NCBI GenBank assembly: GCA_035527455.1
Contig: DATLAN010000308.1
Location: 1-30,685 of the forward strand
Length of the DNA: 30,685 nt
Direction of reading: 5' to 3'
Origin: DATLAN01 sp035527455
Lineage (GTDB): Bacteria; Planctomycetota; Planctomycetia; Pirellulales; Thermoguttaceae
The position numbers and the translations under genes were made by a program. The notes under the pieces were generated by a model, which made no database searches, was not told the DNA's origin, and was given only the letters and a program-made list of their open reading frames with translations. Below, one piece after another: positions 22,827 to 30,685 of this stretch. The first letter of the stretch is position 1. The number at the start of each line of letters is the position of its first letter.

Positions 22827-24281
22827 ATGGGAAAAATCATGAGTAATCCGATTTCCAAACTCACGAAACGGCAGCGGTCGATCCTGATCGTCAGCCTGCT
22901 GGGGACTGGGTGCGTCGTTGCCGGGTTTTTCGGCCGTACTTGGTGGCTCCCCCAGGCCAATCGGGTGTTGGCCTGGATCGGCCCGAAGGTAAGTGAAGGT
23001 GCCGAGGAAAACGGTCGTCAACCTGCCGGCGATCCGGCCGGCGGGGGAGCGACGTCGTTGACCCTCAGCGAGCAGGCCAAGAAGAACGTGGGCCTGAAGC
23101 TGATGACGGTCGAGTTGAGCACCTACGAGCCGCCGATCACGATCCCCGGCACGATCGTCGACCGGCCCGGGCGGACGGAGTTGGAAGTGTCGGCGCCGAT
23201 GACCGGCATCGTCACGCGAATCTATCCCATCCGCGGCGAGGCGGTCGAGCCGGGGCAACCGGCCAGCCCGGGCCAAAGCGCGAAGCCCGGTGGGGCATTG
23301 TTCGATCTGCGGTTGACGCACGAAGACCTGGTAACGACGCAGCGCGAGTTCCTCCGCGCGCTGAAGGAGGTCGACGTGATCGAGAAGGAGATCGCGCGGA
23401 TCGAGGGCGTGATTTCCAGCGGCGTGGTGGCCGGCAAGCGGAAGTGGGAACTGGAGTACGAACACAACAAGATTGCGGCGGGGTGCGACGCGCTGGAAAA
23501 GGCGCTGTTCCTGCACGGTCTGAGCCGGCAGCAGGTCGAGCAGATCAAGACACGGCGGGAGTTGGTTGCCGAGGTCACGGTCTACGCGCCGCCTTTGGCC
23601 GAAGAGCCGCAGGACGCCGGCGATCCGCCTTGGTTGCAGGTCTCCAGCGTGAACGTCAAGCCGGGCCAGCACGTCGCCACCGGCCAGCGGCTCTGCGTGC
23701 TGAGGGATCACGCCCGGCTCCACATCGAGGGAATGGCCTTCGAGGAGGACGCCCTGGCCCTGAACGAAGCGGCCAAGCAGGGCACGCCGATTACGGCCGT
23801 CGTCGAGAGCGGCGCCCAACAGCCGGACGAACTCTCCGGACTGAGAATCCTCTACGTGGAAGACGAGGTCGAGTTGGAATCGCGGGCACTGCGGTTCTAC
23901 CTGGAATTGGAGAACGAGCGCGTGCGCTGGGAGAGCCGGGCCGACGGACGCCGGTTCATCGCCTGGCGGTTCAAGCCGGGTCAACGCGTGGAATTGCTGC
24001 TGCCGTTCGACCGGTGGGAAAACCGCATCGTGCTGCCGGTGGACGCCGTGATCAAAGAGGGACTGGAGCGGTTCGTCTTCCGCCAGAACGGCAACCATTT
24101 CGAACGCATCCCGGTTCACGTCGAGTACACCGATCACCGCTATGCCGTGCTGGGCAACACGGGCGATCTGTTTCCGGGCACGGAGGTGGTGGCCTCGGGA
24201 GCGTATCAGATGCATTTGGCCCTGAAAAACACGACCGGCGGCGGCGGCGGGAAAGAGGAGCACGTCGGATGCAGTCATTGA
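22827..24281 (+). CDS. periplasmic adaptor of heavy-metal RND efflux (CusB/CzcB-like)
   Basis: The 484-residue protein has an N-terminal membrane anchor (about 18-38), a barrel-sandwich/lipoyl half (EVSAPMTGIVTRIYPIRGEAVEPGQP, split around residue 125), a coiled-coil hairpin (about 170-245, LVTTQREFLRALKEVDVIEKE), the second lipoyl half (VTVYAPP, VKPGQHVATGQRLCVL) and a beta-barrel and membrane-proximal part (IVLPVDAVIKEGLERFVF). It links the inner-membrane pump to an outer-membrane channel. The C-terminus HVGCSH could bind metal. The ATG at 22827 is proposed; 22839 with GGGA upstream is also possible. The pump gene starts 16 bases later. Confidence 0.9.
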   Translation: MGKIMSNPISKLTKRQRSILIVSLLGTGCVVAGFFGRTWWLPQANRVLAWIGPKVSEGAEENGRQPAGDPAGGGATSLTLSEQAKKNVGLKLMTVELSTYEPPITIPGTIVDRPGRTELEVSAPMTGIVTRIYPIRGEAVEPGQPASPGQSAKPGGALFDLRLTHEDLVTTQREFLRALKEVDVIEKEIARIEGVISSGVVAGKRKWELEYEHNKIAAGCDALEKALFLHGLSRQQVEQIKTRRELVAEVTVYAPPLAEEPQDAGDPPWLQVSSVNVKPGQHVATGQRLCVLRDHARLHIEGMAFEEDALALNEAAKQGTPITAVVESGAQQPDELSGLRILYVEDEVELESRALRFYLELENERVRWESRADGRRFIAWRFKPGQRVELLLPFDRWENRIVLPVDAVIKEGLERFVFRQNGNHFERIPVHVEYTDHRYAVLGNTGDLFPGTEVVASGAYQMHLALKNTTGGGGGKEEHVGCSH

Positions 24282-24297
24282 CGTAAGGTGGTTCAAC

Positions 24298-27200
24298 ATG
24301 CTCAACGCCATTATCCGTTTCGCACTGCGGCAGCGATTGTTGGTGGCGGCGGTCTCGCTGCTGCTGGTCGTGCTGGGCGTCTGGCAAATCGGCCGGTTGC
24401 CGATCGACGTGTTTCCCGATCTGAACCGCCCGCAGGTGGTCGTGATGACCGAAGCGCCCGGCATGGCGCCGGAGGAAGTGGAATCGCGGATCACGTTCCA
24501 TCTGGAAACGAGCCTCAACGGCGCCACGGGAGTTCAGGCGGTGCGGACTTCCTCGGGCGTGGGCATCTCGGTGATCTACGTGGAGTTCGACTGGGGCACC
24601 GACATCTTCAAGGACCGCCAGATCGTCACCGAACGGCTCGCGCTGGTCGCCGATCGGCTGCCGCCGGGCGTGACGCCCCAATTGGCTCCCGTCTCGTCGG
24701 TGATGGGCCAGATCATGATCTGCGGGATGTTCGTCGCGCACGACGAAAAGACGCGTTTGTTCGAGACGAACGCTTCTTGGGAGGCCCCCGAGGAAGAACA
24801 GCCGGCTCCCGAGGCGATTCGGAGCGAGTTTGCCGCTCACGACATCCATCTCTCGAAACAGAGCCTCATCCAACCGGGCGAGGGCTACGACCGCTGGTAC
24901 GTGGTCGACTCGGCCCGGGGCAAGTGGTACGCCGTCCTGCAAGGTGAAGACGCGCAGGAAGTCCACCGCACGACCTCGCCCATGGAATTGCGTACGAAGG
25001 CCGATTGGGAGGTCCGCCGCCGGCTGCTGACGATTCCCGGCGTTTCGCAGGTCTTCGTGATGGGCGGCCAGCGGAAGCAGTACCAGGTGTTGGTCGATCC
25101 TTACAAGCTGGCCCGAAAGGGAGTCACGCTGGCGCAGGTGAAAGAGGCCCTGGAGGCGAGCAACCGGAACGCGACCGGCGGGTATCTCGACGAGCAGGGG
25201 CCCCACGAGTTCCTGGTGCGTTTGCGGGGCCGCATCCAGTCGATCGACGAGTTGAAAGACGTGGTGGTCACCCATCGTCAGGGGCTGACCGTGAAGCTCT
25301 GGCAGGTCGCCCGGGTCGTCGAGGGCCCGGAAGTGAAGCGTGGCGACAGTGCGGCCTTCGTGCGCGACGGCGACGGCGCGTTTGCCGGCGGTCCGGCCGT
25401 GATCTTGACGGTCGACAAACAGCCCAACGCCGATACGCAGCGCGTGACGGAAGAAATCACCAAGGCCCTCGAGGAAATCGCCGGCTCGCTTCAGCAGGAC
25501 AACATCCGCATCCATCCGGAACTGTATCAACAGAGGGCCTTCATCGACCGGGCCGTGGACAACGTCGAAGAGGCGTTGCGCGACGGCGGGTTGCTGGTGG
25601 TCGTGATCCTCTTCCTGTTCCTCTTGAATCTCCGCACGACCTTCATCACGCTGACGGCCATCCCGCTGTCGATCGTGATGACCGCACTGGTCTTCGCCTG
25701 GCTGGACGTCTCGATCAACACGATGACGCTGGGCGGATTGGCGGTGGCCATCGGCGAGTTGGTCGACGACGCGATCGTGGGCGTGGAGAACGTGTTTCGG
25801 CGGCTCCGCGAGAACCAGCATCGGCAACAACCTCGGCCGGCGCTGCTGGTCGTGTACCGGGCCAGCGCCGAGGTGCGCAACCCGATCGTCTTCGGCACGC
25901 TGATCGTCGTGCTGGTGTTCATTCCCGTGTTCGCCTTGGGCGGGATGGAAGGACGGCTGTTCTCCCCGCTGGGCGTGGCCTATATCGTCTCGATTCTCTC
26001 CTCGTTGCTGGTCTCGCTGACGCTGACGCCCGTGTTGTCCTATTGGCTTTTGGCGCGTCGGGGGATCTGGCCGATTCTGGCGGGCGTTTTGGCGGTGGGA
26101 ATGTCGCTGGCCGCCTCCGTTTGGCTGTTGCCCGAGGTGCTCGCCTTCCTGGGCTTCTCCGGGGCTGCGGGCTGGCTCCGTGGGGCGTCCTGGTGGGTGC
26201 ACCTGCTGATCTGCGTGCCGACGGCGCCGTTGTTGTGGGCCGTGGCCATGTGTGCCGATCGATACTCGCAGCACGATCGCGACGGGATCCTGCTGCGCGT
26301 GCTGAAGCGAACGGCCGGCGGGACGATCCGCCTGAGTCTGTGGGCGCCCGGCGCCGTGCTGGTGACGGCGCTGGCGGCGGTAACGATCGCCGGGTGCGTG
26401 CTGCTGAAGTTCGAGAGCGATTTCCTGCCGCCGTTCAACGAGGGGGCCGTGCAGATCAACGTGGTTCTTCCGCCCGGCACGTCGTTGGCGACCTCCCAAG
26501 ACATCGTCCGCGCGGTCGAACGGCGCTTGCAGCAGGTCGACGACCTGCAGGCGTTCGTGCGCAAGACGGGCCGGGCCGAACTCGACGAGCACGCCGTGAC
26601 GGTCAACGTCACCGAGATCATCGCCACGCTGGACCCGAACTCGAAGCATACCCGCGACAAGATCATCGGCGATCTGCGGTCCGCCTTGGCCGAAATCCCC
26701 GGCATCGAGATCGGCGTGGAACAGCCGCTGCAGCACCTGATCTCCCACATGCTCTCCGGAGTGCAGGCCCAGGTGGCGATCAAGCTCTACGGCGACCGCC
26801 TGGAGACGCTGCGCTCGAAGGCGGCGGAGATGAAGAACGCGATCAGCGACATCGCGGGCATCGAAGACTTGCAGATCGAGCCGCAGGTGGAGATCCCCCA
26901 GCTTCGTATTACGCCGGTCGGCCACAAGCTCAAGCAGTACGGCCTGCGACGCGACGACGTCAACCGGTTCGTGGAGACGGCCATGCACGGCGAAGTGGTC
27001 TCCGAGATCCTGCTCGATCAGCAGGCCTTCGACCTGGTGGTCCGTTTCGACGAACCGTATCGCGAGAACCTCGGAGCGGTCAAGCGGCTCTCGATCGACT
27101 TGCCCGACGGCGGGCGAACCATGTTGCAATCGGTGGCCGAGATCGATCCCGAAGCGACCGGGCCGAACACGATCAAGCGGGAACAGGCCAAGCGCCGCAT

Positions 27201-27927
27201 CGTGCTGCAGTGCAACGTGGCCGGGCGGGGACTGGTCGACGTGGTCGAGGAGATCAAGACGCGGCTGGGGCCGATCGCCGATTCGCTTCCGCCGGGCTAC
27301 TTCCTCGAATACGGAGGGCAGTTCGAGAGCCAGCAGTCGGCTTCCCGTACGATGGCCGTGCTGTTCGTCTTCGCGCTGTGCGGCATGTTCCTGGTGCTGT
27401 TCACCATGTTCCGCTCGGTCAATCTCTCGCTGCAGGTGATGATCGCCCTGCCTATGGCGTTCATCGGTTCGGTGGCCGCGTTGTACTGTACCGGTCAGAC
27501 GCTCACGGTGGCCGCGATGGTCGGCTTCATCTCGCTGTGCGGCATCGCCTCGCGCAACGGCATCCTGCTGATCAATCACTACCTGCACCTGGTGGAGTTC
27601 GAGGGCGAGAACTTCTCGCGAGAGATGATCGTCCGCGCCGGCAAGGAACGCCTGGCCCCGGTGCTGATGACGGCGCTGACTTCCGGGATCGGCCTGGTGC
27701 CGTTGGCCATGGCCGCCGGCCAGCCCGGCAAAGAGATCCTGTATCCGGTGGCCACGGTGATCATCGGAGGGCTGATCAGCAGCACGCTGCTGGAGTTCCT
27801 CGTGCGTCCGGCCCTGTTCTGGAAATTCGGCCTCCGCGTGGCCCGACGCCTGGTGGAAGAAGGCCGCGAAGAAATCCCTCTGGTCGAATCAGAAACCCCA
27901 CAAGAAAGGAGACGTTATGTTCCGTAG
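24298..27927 (+). CDS. heavy-metal efflux RND pump (CusA/CzcA family), enlarged
   Basis: The 1209-residue pump starts with the family N-terminus (LLVAAVSLLLVVLGVW, LPIDVFPDLNRPQVVV) and shows two sets of membrane helices and porter domains. The TM4 segment GGLAVAIGELVDDAIVGVEN has Asp490, Asp491 and Glu497, matching the proton-relay region of CusA-like (HME) members. It exports metal ions using the proton gradient. It is about 160 residues longer than CusA. Extra sequence lies at about 145-235 in the first porter domain and at about 587-675, where the cytoplasmic linker between the two halves includes two added hydrophobic stretches. Ion choice (Cu/Ag or Zn/Co/Cd) cannot be read reliably. AAGGTGG precedes the ATG. 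Its end overlaps the next gene by 11 bases. Confidence 0.93.
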   Translation: MLNAIIRFALRQRLLVAAVSLLLVVLGVWQIGRLPIDVFPDLNRPQVVVMTEAPGMAPEEVESRITFHLETSLNGATGVQAVRTSSGVGISVIYVEFDWGTDIFKDRQIVTERLALVADRLPPGVTPQLAPVSSVMGQIMICGMFVAHDEKTRLFETNASWEAPEEEQPAPEAIRSEFAAHDIHLSKQSLIQPGEGYDRWYVVDSARGKWYAVLQGEDAQEVHRTTSPMELRTKADWEVRRRLLTIPGVSQVFVMGGQRKQYQVLVDPYKLARKGVTLAQVKEALEASNRNATGGYLDEQGPHEFLVRLRGRIQSIDELKDVVVTHRQGLTVKLWQVARVVEGPEVKRGDSAAFVRDGDGAFAGGPAVILTVDKQPNADTQRVTEEITKALEEIAGSLQQDNIRIHPELYQQRAFIDRAVDNVEEALRDGGLLVVVILFLFLLNLRTTFITLTAIPLSIVMTALVFAWLDVSINTMTLGGLAVAIGELVDDAIVGVENVFRRLRENQHRQQPRPALLVVYRASAEVRNPIVFGTLIVVLVFIPVFALGGMEGRLFSPLGVAYIVSILSSLLVSLTLTPVLSYWLLARRGIWPILAGVLAVGMSLAASVWLLPEVLAFLGFSGAAGWLRGASWWVHLLICVPTAPLLWAVAMCADRYSQHDRDGILLRVLKRTAGGTIRLSLWAPGAVLVTALAAVTIAGCVLLKFESDFLPPFNEGAVQINVVLPPGTSLATSQDIVRAVERRLQQVDDLQAFVRKTGRAELDEHAVTVNVTEIIATLDPNSKHTRDKIIGDLRSALAEIPGIEIGVEQPLQHLISHMLSGVQAQVAIKLYGDRLETLRSKAAEMKNAISDIAGIEDLQIEPQVEIPQLRITPVGHKLKQYGLRRDDVNRFVETAMHGEVVSEILLDQQAFDLVVRFDEPYRENLGAVKRLSIDLPDGGRTMLQSVAEIDPEATGPNTIKREQAKRRIVLQCNVAGRGLVDVVEEIKTRLGPIADSLPPGYFLEYGGQFESQQSASRTMAVLFVFALCGMFLVLFTMFRSVNLSLQVMIALPMAFIGSVAALYCTGQTLTVAAMVGFISLCGIASRNGILLINHYLHLVEFEGENFSREMIVRAGKERLAPVLMTALTSGIGLVPLAMAAGQPGKEILYPVATVIIGGLISSTLLEFLVRPALFWKFGLRVARRLVEEGREEIPLVESETPQERRRYVP

Positions 27928-28477
27928 AATCACCTCGACCTCGCTCGGGCTGATCGCCTGCGTGTGCTTGATCGCCTGCGTGTGCTTGATCGGCTGTACG
28001 CCGGACTCGGCAGAAGGTCCTTCCGCGAAGACGCAGGAGTCGTCGGGCAAGACGGGCGCCGAGCAGCACGAGCATGGTCCCGATTGCGACCACGAAACAC
28101 TTCCCACCGAAGGGCCGCACGGCGGATTGCTCATCGAACTGGGAGAAGAAGAGTTCCACGGCGAACTCCTTCACGACGAGAGTACGCGCACCGTCACCGT
28201 CCATCTACTCGATGCGGCAGCCAAAGAGGCCGTGCCGATCGCCGAGCCGGCGATCGTGATCCAACTGCTTCGGGACGGCGAGTATGCGCGTTACTCGCTG
28301 GAAGCCGTGGCCGAGCCGGCAGCGGGCCGGGAAGGTGCTTCACGCTTCGAGATCGTCGACGCCGCGCTCTGTGCAGCCCTTTGCGGGGACGAGCACGTGC
28401 CCGGAGTGCTTCAGGCGACGATCGACGGGAAGCCGTACGCGGGCAACTTCGAGTGCTGCGATGAGCATGGGGGTTAG
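27917..28477 (+). CDS. His-rich lipoprotein of the metal-efflux operon
   Basis: The 186-residue protein has a lipoprotein signal with LIACVCLIACVCLIGC, where more than one Cys could be lipidated; Cys27 of LIGC is the best lipobox. After a Ser/Glu-rich linker come EQHEHGPDCDHE and GPHGGLLIELG, likely metal ligands, a beta-rich domain (about 60-130) and a C-terminal part with ALCAALCGDEH and CCDEHGG. AAAGGAG lies just before the ATG, inside the pump gene. The family is not known to me by name; similar His-rich domains accompany planctomycete RND pumps and may hand metal to the adaptor. Confidence 0.8.
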   Translation: MFRRITSTSLGLIACVCLIACVCLIGCTPDSAEGPSAKTQESSGKTGAEQHEHGPDCDHETLPTEGPHGGLLIELGEEEFHGELLHDESTRTVTVHLLDAAAKEAVPIAEPAIVIQLLRDGEYARYSLEAVAEPAAGREGASRFEIVDAALCAALCGDEHVPGVLQATIDGKPYAGNFECCDEHGG

Positions 28478-28571
28478 GGATTGGGGATTGGGGGCTCGGG
28501 ACTGGGGGTTGGGGGCTCGGGACTGGGGGCTGGGGATTGGGGACTGGGGACTGGGGACTGGGGATTGGGGG
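28474..28571 (+). repeat. 14-copy G-rich heptamer array at the lipoprotein stop
   Basis: Fourteen consecutive seven-base units fit YTSGGGR, except the first, TTAGGGA, which contains the TAG stop of the lipoprotein gene (28475-28477). The units include TTGGGGA, CTGGGGA, CTGGGGG and CTCGGGA. The plus strand has many GGG runs at regular spacing, so the 3' end of the message could form G-quadruplexes. Confidence 0.95.
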
Positions 28572-28589
28572 CTTACACCTCGAACTGTA

Positions 28590-28757
28590 AGAGTTTATCC
28601 GAGAAGCTCCCCTCTCCCTCCGGGAGAGGGGCAGGGGGTGAGGGGGAGCAGGGGTCTCGGGCAATTGAGGCAATCGTCTCGCTGCCAAGAAACCCTCACC
28701 CTAACCCTCTCCCAGAGGGAGAGGGGACCTTGGTCTCTGCCTTCTCGGATAGTCTCT
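28590..28757. mobile_element. MITE-like element with terminal and nested inverted repeats
   Basis: The ends 28590-28606 and 28741-28757 are 17-base inverted repeats with 15 matches, ending TATCCGAGAAG. Just inside, 28609-28644 and 28693-28726 are inverted copies of a CCCCTCTCCCTC...GGGAGAGG repeat. The 168-base element has no coding capacity. It looks like a small non-autonomous element or two REP copies facing each other. Confidence 0.75.
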
Positions 28758-28806
28758 AAGTGCGGGAGCCCGATAATGGGGACTGGCTCCGTTCAAGTCA
28801 AGAGAA

Positions 28807-30294
28807 CCAATCCTGTTCGGCTCGATTATTGCACGGCGGTCGGGCAATGTGAAGGTGGAGATGGCGATGAGGGGCGGGAAGGCGACGAGAGGCCGACAAG
28901 GCCGAACGCCGAGAGATGAGATGGGGACGTTCGCGCAGCCGCGAACGGCGTCGCGGTCGCCAAGACAGGGGACCCCGCGTCAGGCTTGGGCGTCTTGTTT
29001 TTGCAGCTTGGCCAGGTGGGCCAGCAGTTCATCTTCCTCTGCCAAACCCGTGAAGTAATGGCAGATCATCTCGTAAGTCCGCAGGGTCGGCTTGCGGCCC
29101 GTCCACAGGCTGATGAGCATACAGGCGATGATCGCGCAGTACGTCTGAATCTCGATGCCCACCGGATCTCGGCTGAGCAAATGCCGGCAGCCGAGCACGT
29201 GCTTGAAGAAGCGAAAGAAGACTTCGATCGTCCAGCGATAGCGGTAGATCAAGCCGATGATCCAGGCGGGCAAGTCCAACAGGTTCGTGGCGATCAGCAG
29301 TTGCCCGTTGCTGGCCGGACCGGCCGCGCCGCCGCGTTTCTCGTGCGGCGTGGTGGGGATCGCAATCAAGCGGAGCGGATGGTCGGGCCGGTCTTCGGCC
29401 TGCTTGGTGGTTTCGCCCAGGAGCACCACCCCATCGAACGCCACGCCCGCCTCGATATCTTCCTCGGACAATGCGCGTTGCTCGACGATCTGGTAGACGC
29501 TGTTGTCGCGCAGGCGGCAGACGTAACTGCTACCGGCGCCGACGATTTGGTTGAACAGCCGGAACTTCGCGTAGCCGCGGTCCTTGACGTAGCAGCGGCC
29601 GCTCTGAAGGGCCTTCGCCAATACGGCCCGTTCGTCGGCCTCGCCGCGACTGATGCCCTCGGTCACGTCGATCCGGATCGGCACGCCGCGTTCCAGATCG
29701 AACTGCGTGTGCAGGCGGACCTTGCCTTCGAGCTTGGCCGTGCGCGAATCCCCAAGGGCCCGCCGTGGCCAGCACCGGCAGGCCCTTCAGCAGCGTGCCA
29801 TCCACCAGCGTCACGACGTGATGCACGTCCTTCAGACGCGGATCGCCGGCGATGGGCGTCAGTCGTTCGCCCAGTTCGGCGATGATTTCCTTCAGTCGCT
29901 CGGGCTGGAACACCTCGGTGGCTTCGCTCAAAGAGCCCAACGACGCCCGCAGGCACCCCAATTTGCGTTGGACCTTCCGCAATTCGCTGGCTTGTTGAAT
30001 ACTCCGCAGGGAAGTGATGATGGGATTGAACAGAAACAACAGCACCAGCAGGCAATACTGGTCGAAGTGCAACTGGCGGTTGCCGGCCCTGTCGCGCTGG
30101 CATCCCACGTTGTGCAAACGCAAAAGCAGAGGCAGAAGGCTGTCGAAGTATTTCAAGCCCGTCACGTCCTCTTCGCGCACTTCTTGTCGCTTTTTACCGG
30201 CCATGGCGGCAATTATGCGCGCTGGAGAAAAGGGCGCAATACCACTTCTGCGGGGTGTGGTTCAATGCGCAAATCTTGTGCCGAACAGGATTGG
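28807..30294. mobile_element. IS4-family insertion sequence, 1488 bases
   Basis: Perfect 15-base inverted repeats CCAATCCTGTTCGGC bound the element at 28807-28821 and 30280-30294, with weaker matches for 13 more bases inside. They frame a single transposase gene on the minus strand. No clear target-site duplication is visible. A hairpin with a seven-base stem (28929-28946) follows the transposase stop. The right end lies 11 bases from the REP-transposase remnant. Confidence 0.85.
28980..30204 (-). pseudogene. IS4-family transposase, frameshifted
   Basis: The gene starts at 30204 (MAGKKRQEV) and ends at 28980 in another frame. The N-terminal part reads to LVDGTLLKGLPVLATAG (first catalytic Asp in VDGT), then loses homology; the next frame picks up at ALGDSRTAKLEG and continues with VKDRGYAKF (second Asp) and YRYRWTIEVFFRFFK, which fits the IS4 signature Y-x2-R-x3-E-x6-K. 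The switch lies around 29755-29770 and can be explained by one inserted base in a G/C run. No slippery heptamer is visible, so I read it as a broken gene and not programmed frameshifting. Repaired, the protein would have about 408 residues, normal for IS4 members. Confidence 0.88.
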
Positions 30295-30305
30295 GTCGGG
30301 AGTCT

Positions 30306-30651
30306 TTATATTGACTTGTCTTGCGACGGCCAGGGGCGGCCGCGGGGACGCAATGTCGATGGCAGGCCCAGTCGCTTCGCGGTCCGCTCCTGCCACGACG
30401 CCTCGCCAAACGGCGCGCCGCGAACCACCGACCGACGCAGCGCCTCCAGTTCTGCTTCCGTTTGCGGAGTTTGCACGTGCTGCGGCCAGCGTCGGGGCAT
30501 CGGCAGCGGGCCCTCGCTCTTTGGCCTGGACGATCACCTCCTCGAAGGCCTCGAAGTCGCGCCGCTTGGCGAAAATCCGCATCCGCCCCACGGCCCGATC
30601 GAGCACATGGTACGCATACCCTCCGCCGGCAACTCGCAATCGTCGAGGCAT
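30306..30651 (-). pseudogene. REP-associated tyrosine transposase, internally deleted
   Basis: The N-terminus (MPRRLRVAGGGYAYHVLDRAVGR, split by my limit, then IFAKRRDFEAFEEV) is the standard start of a REP-associated (Y1, RAYT) transposase. About 47 residues in, near 30505-30525, the sequence jumps to the family C-terminus in a different frame: ELEALRRSVVRG, PFGEASWQERTAKRLGL, STLRPRGRP, ending at the TAA at 30306. The HUH metal site and catalytic tyrosine region, normally between these parts, are absent. It is a dead copy. Its former substrate could be one of the palindromes in this window. Confidence 0.85.
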
Positions 30652-30685
30652 GGCCCGAAAACACCAAGCTCCCTCCGGTCTGTCA

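Noticed and set aside
24052..27588. 1178-residue minus-strand open frame opposite the RND pump
   Set aside because: The composition (His, Arg, Gln, Asp runs) is that of an antisense shadow; the plus strand encodes clear pump motifs throughout.
28481..28759. Gly/Trp/Leu repeat frame (GDWGLGTGDWGLG-like)
   Set aside because: It is the translation of the G-rich heptamer array and the MITE-like element.

Overview
The window is about 30.7 kb of GC-rich DNA. It most likely comes from a planctomycete, probably of the Pirellulales. The evidence is a DUF1559 pseudopilin-like protein, a PEP-CTERM protein, a Tat-exported sugar isomerase-like protein, a membrane protein with a J-like domain, a transmembrane Ser/Thr kinase with an outer sensor domain, and an FHA-cyclase. 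Very long antisense frames run opposite several genes and are a GC artefact. No rRNA, tRNA or CRISPR array was seen.

Layout. 1-6547: an OmpA-like lipoprotein (minus strand) lies divergent to a Ser/Thr kinase with a Cache-like outer domain. The kinase is followed by an FHA-GAF-class III cyclase and a Tat-signal TIM-barrel protein. Kinase and cyclase are separated by 454 bp bounded by G/C-rich heptamer repeats. 6548-10254: a palindromic repeat, a promoter and a long leader precede a tight three-gene unit. Its first gene is an in-frame fusion of a PEP-CTERM protein to a TupA-like substrate-binding protein; a DUF1559 protein and a small putative lipoprotein follow. 10289-11434: a REP-like palindrome sits at the 5' break of a truncated Fe-S protein gene, followed by an intact Fe-S flavoprotein gene. 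11697-14081: a J-like/TPR/zinc-finger membrane protein. 14069-21805, minus strand: a PIN toxin with a HicB-like antitoxin, a primary-like sigma factor, ribosomal protein S1, an acyltransferase, CMP kinase, and a large secreted RIFT-barrel-like protein overlapping cmk. 22288-28477, plus strand: a heavy-metal efflux cluster made of a His/Cys-rich membrane protein, a periplasmic adaptor, an enlarged RND pump and a His-rich lipoprotein. 28474-30685: a heptamer array, a MITE-like element, a frameshifted IS4-family element with visible terminal inverted repeats, and an internally deleted REP-associated transposase.

How parts may work together. The kinase and FHA-cyclase look like a phospho-threonine signalling pair, an inference from adjacency and domain logic. 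The sigma factor, S1, CMP kinase and acyltransferase form a housekeeping block. The efflux genes would move divalent or monovalent metal ions across the envelope; no outer-membrane channel gene is present here.

The most unusual signals are these: (1) period-7 G-rich arrays lie directly after three stop codons, always with the G-rich strand sense, and a 27-copy C-sense array ends one base before the cyclase start codon; (2) the PEP-CTERM/TupA fusion; (3) at least five distinct palindromic or MITE-like repeats, one at a gene breakpoint; (4) the FHA-cyclase, which lacks the usual purine-selecting lysine. All calls come from reading the sequence; no database search was possible.
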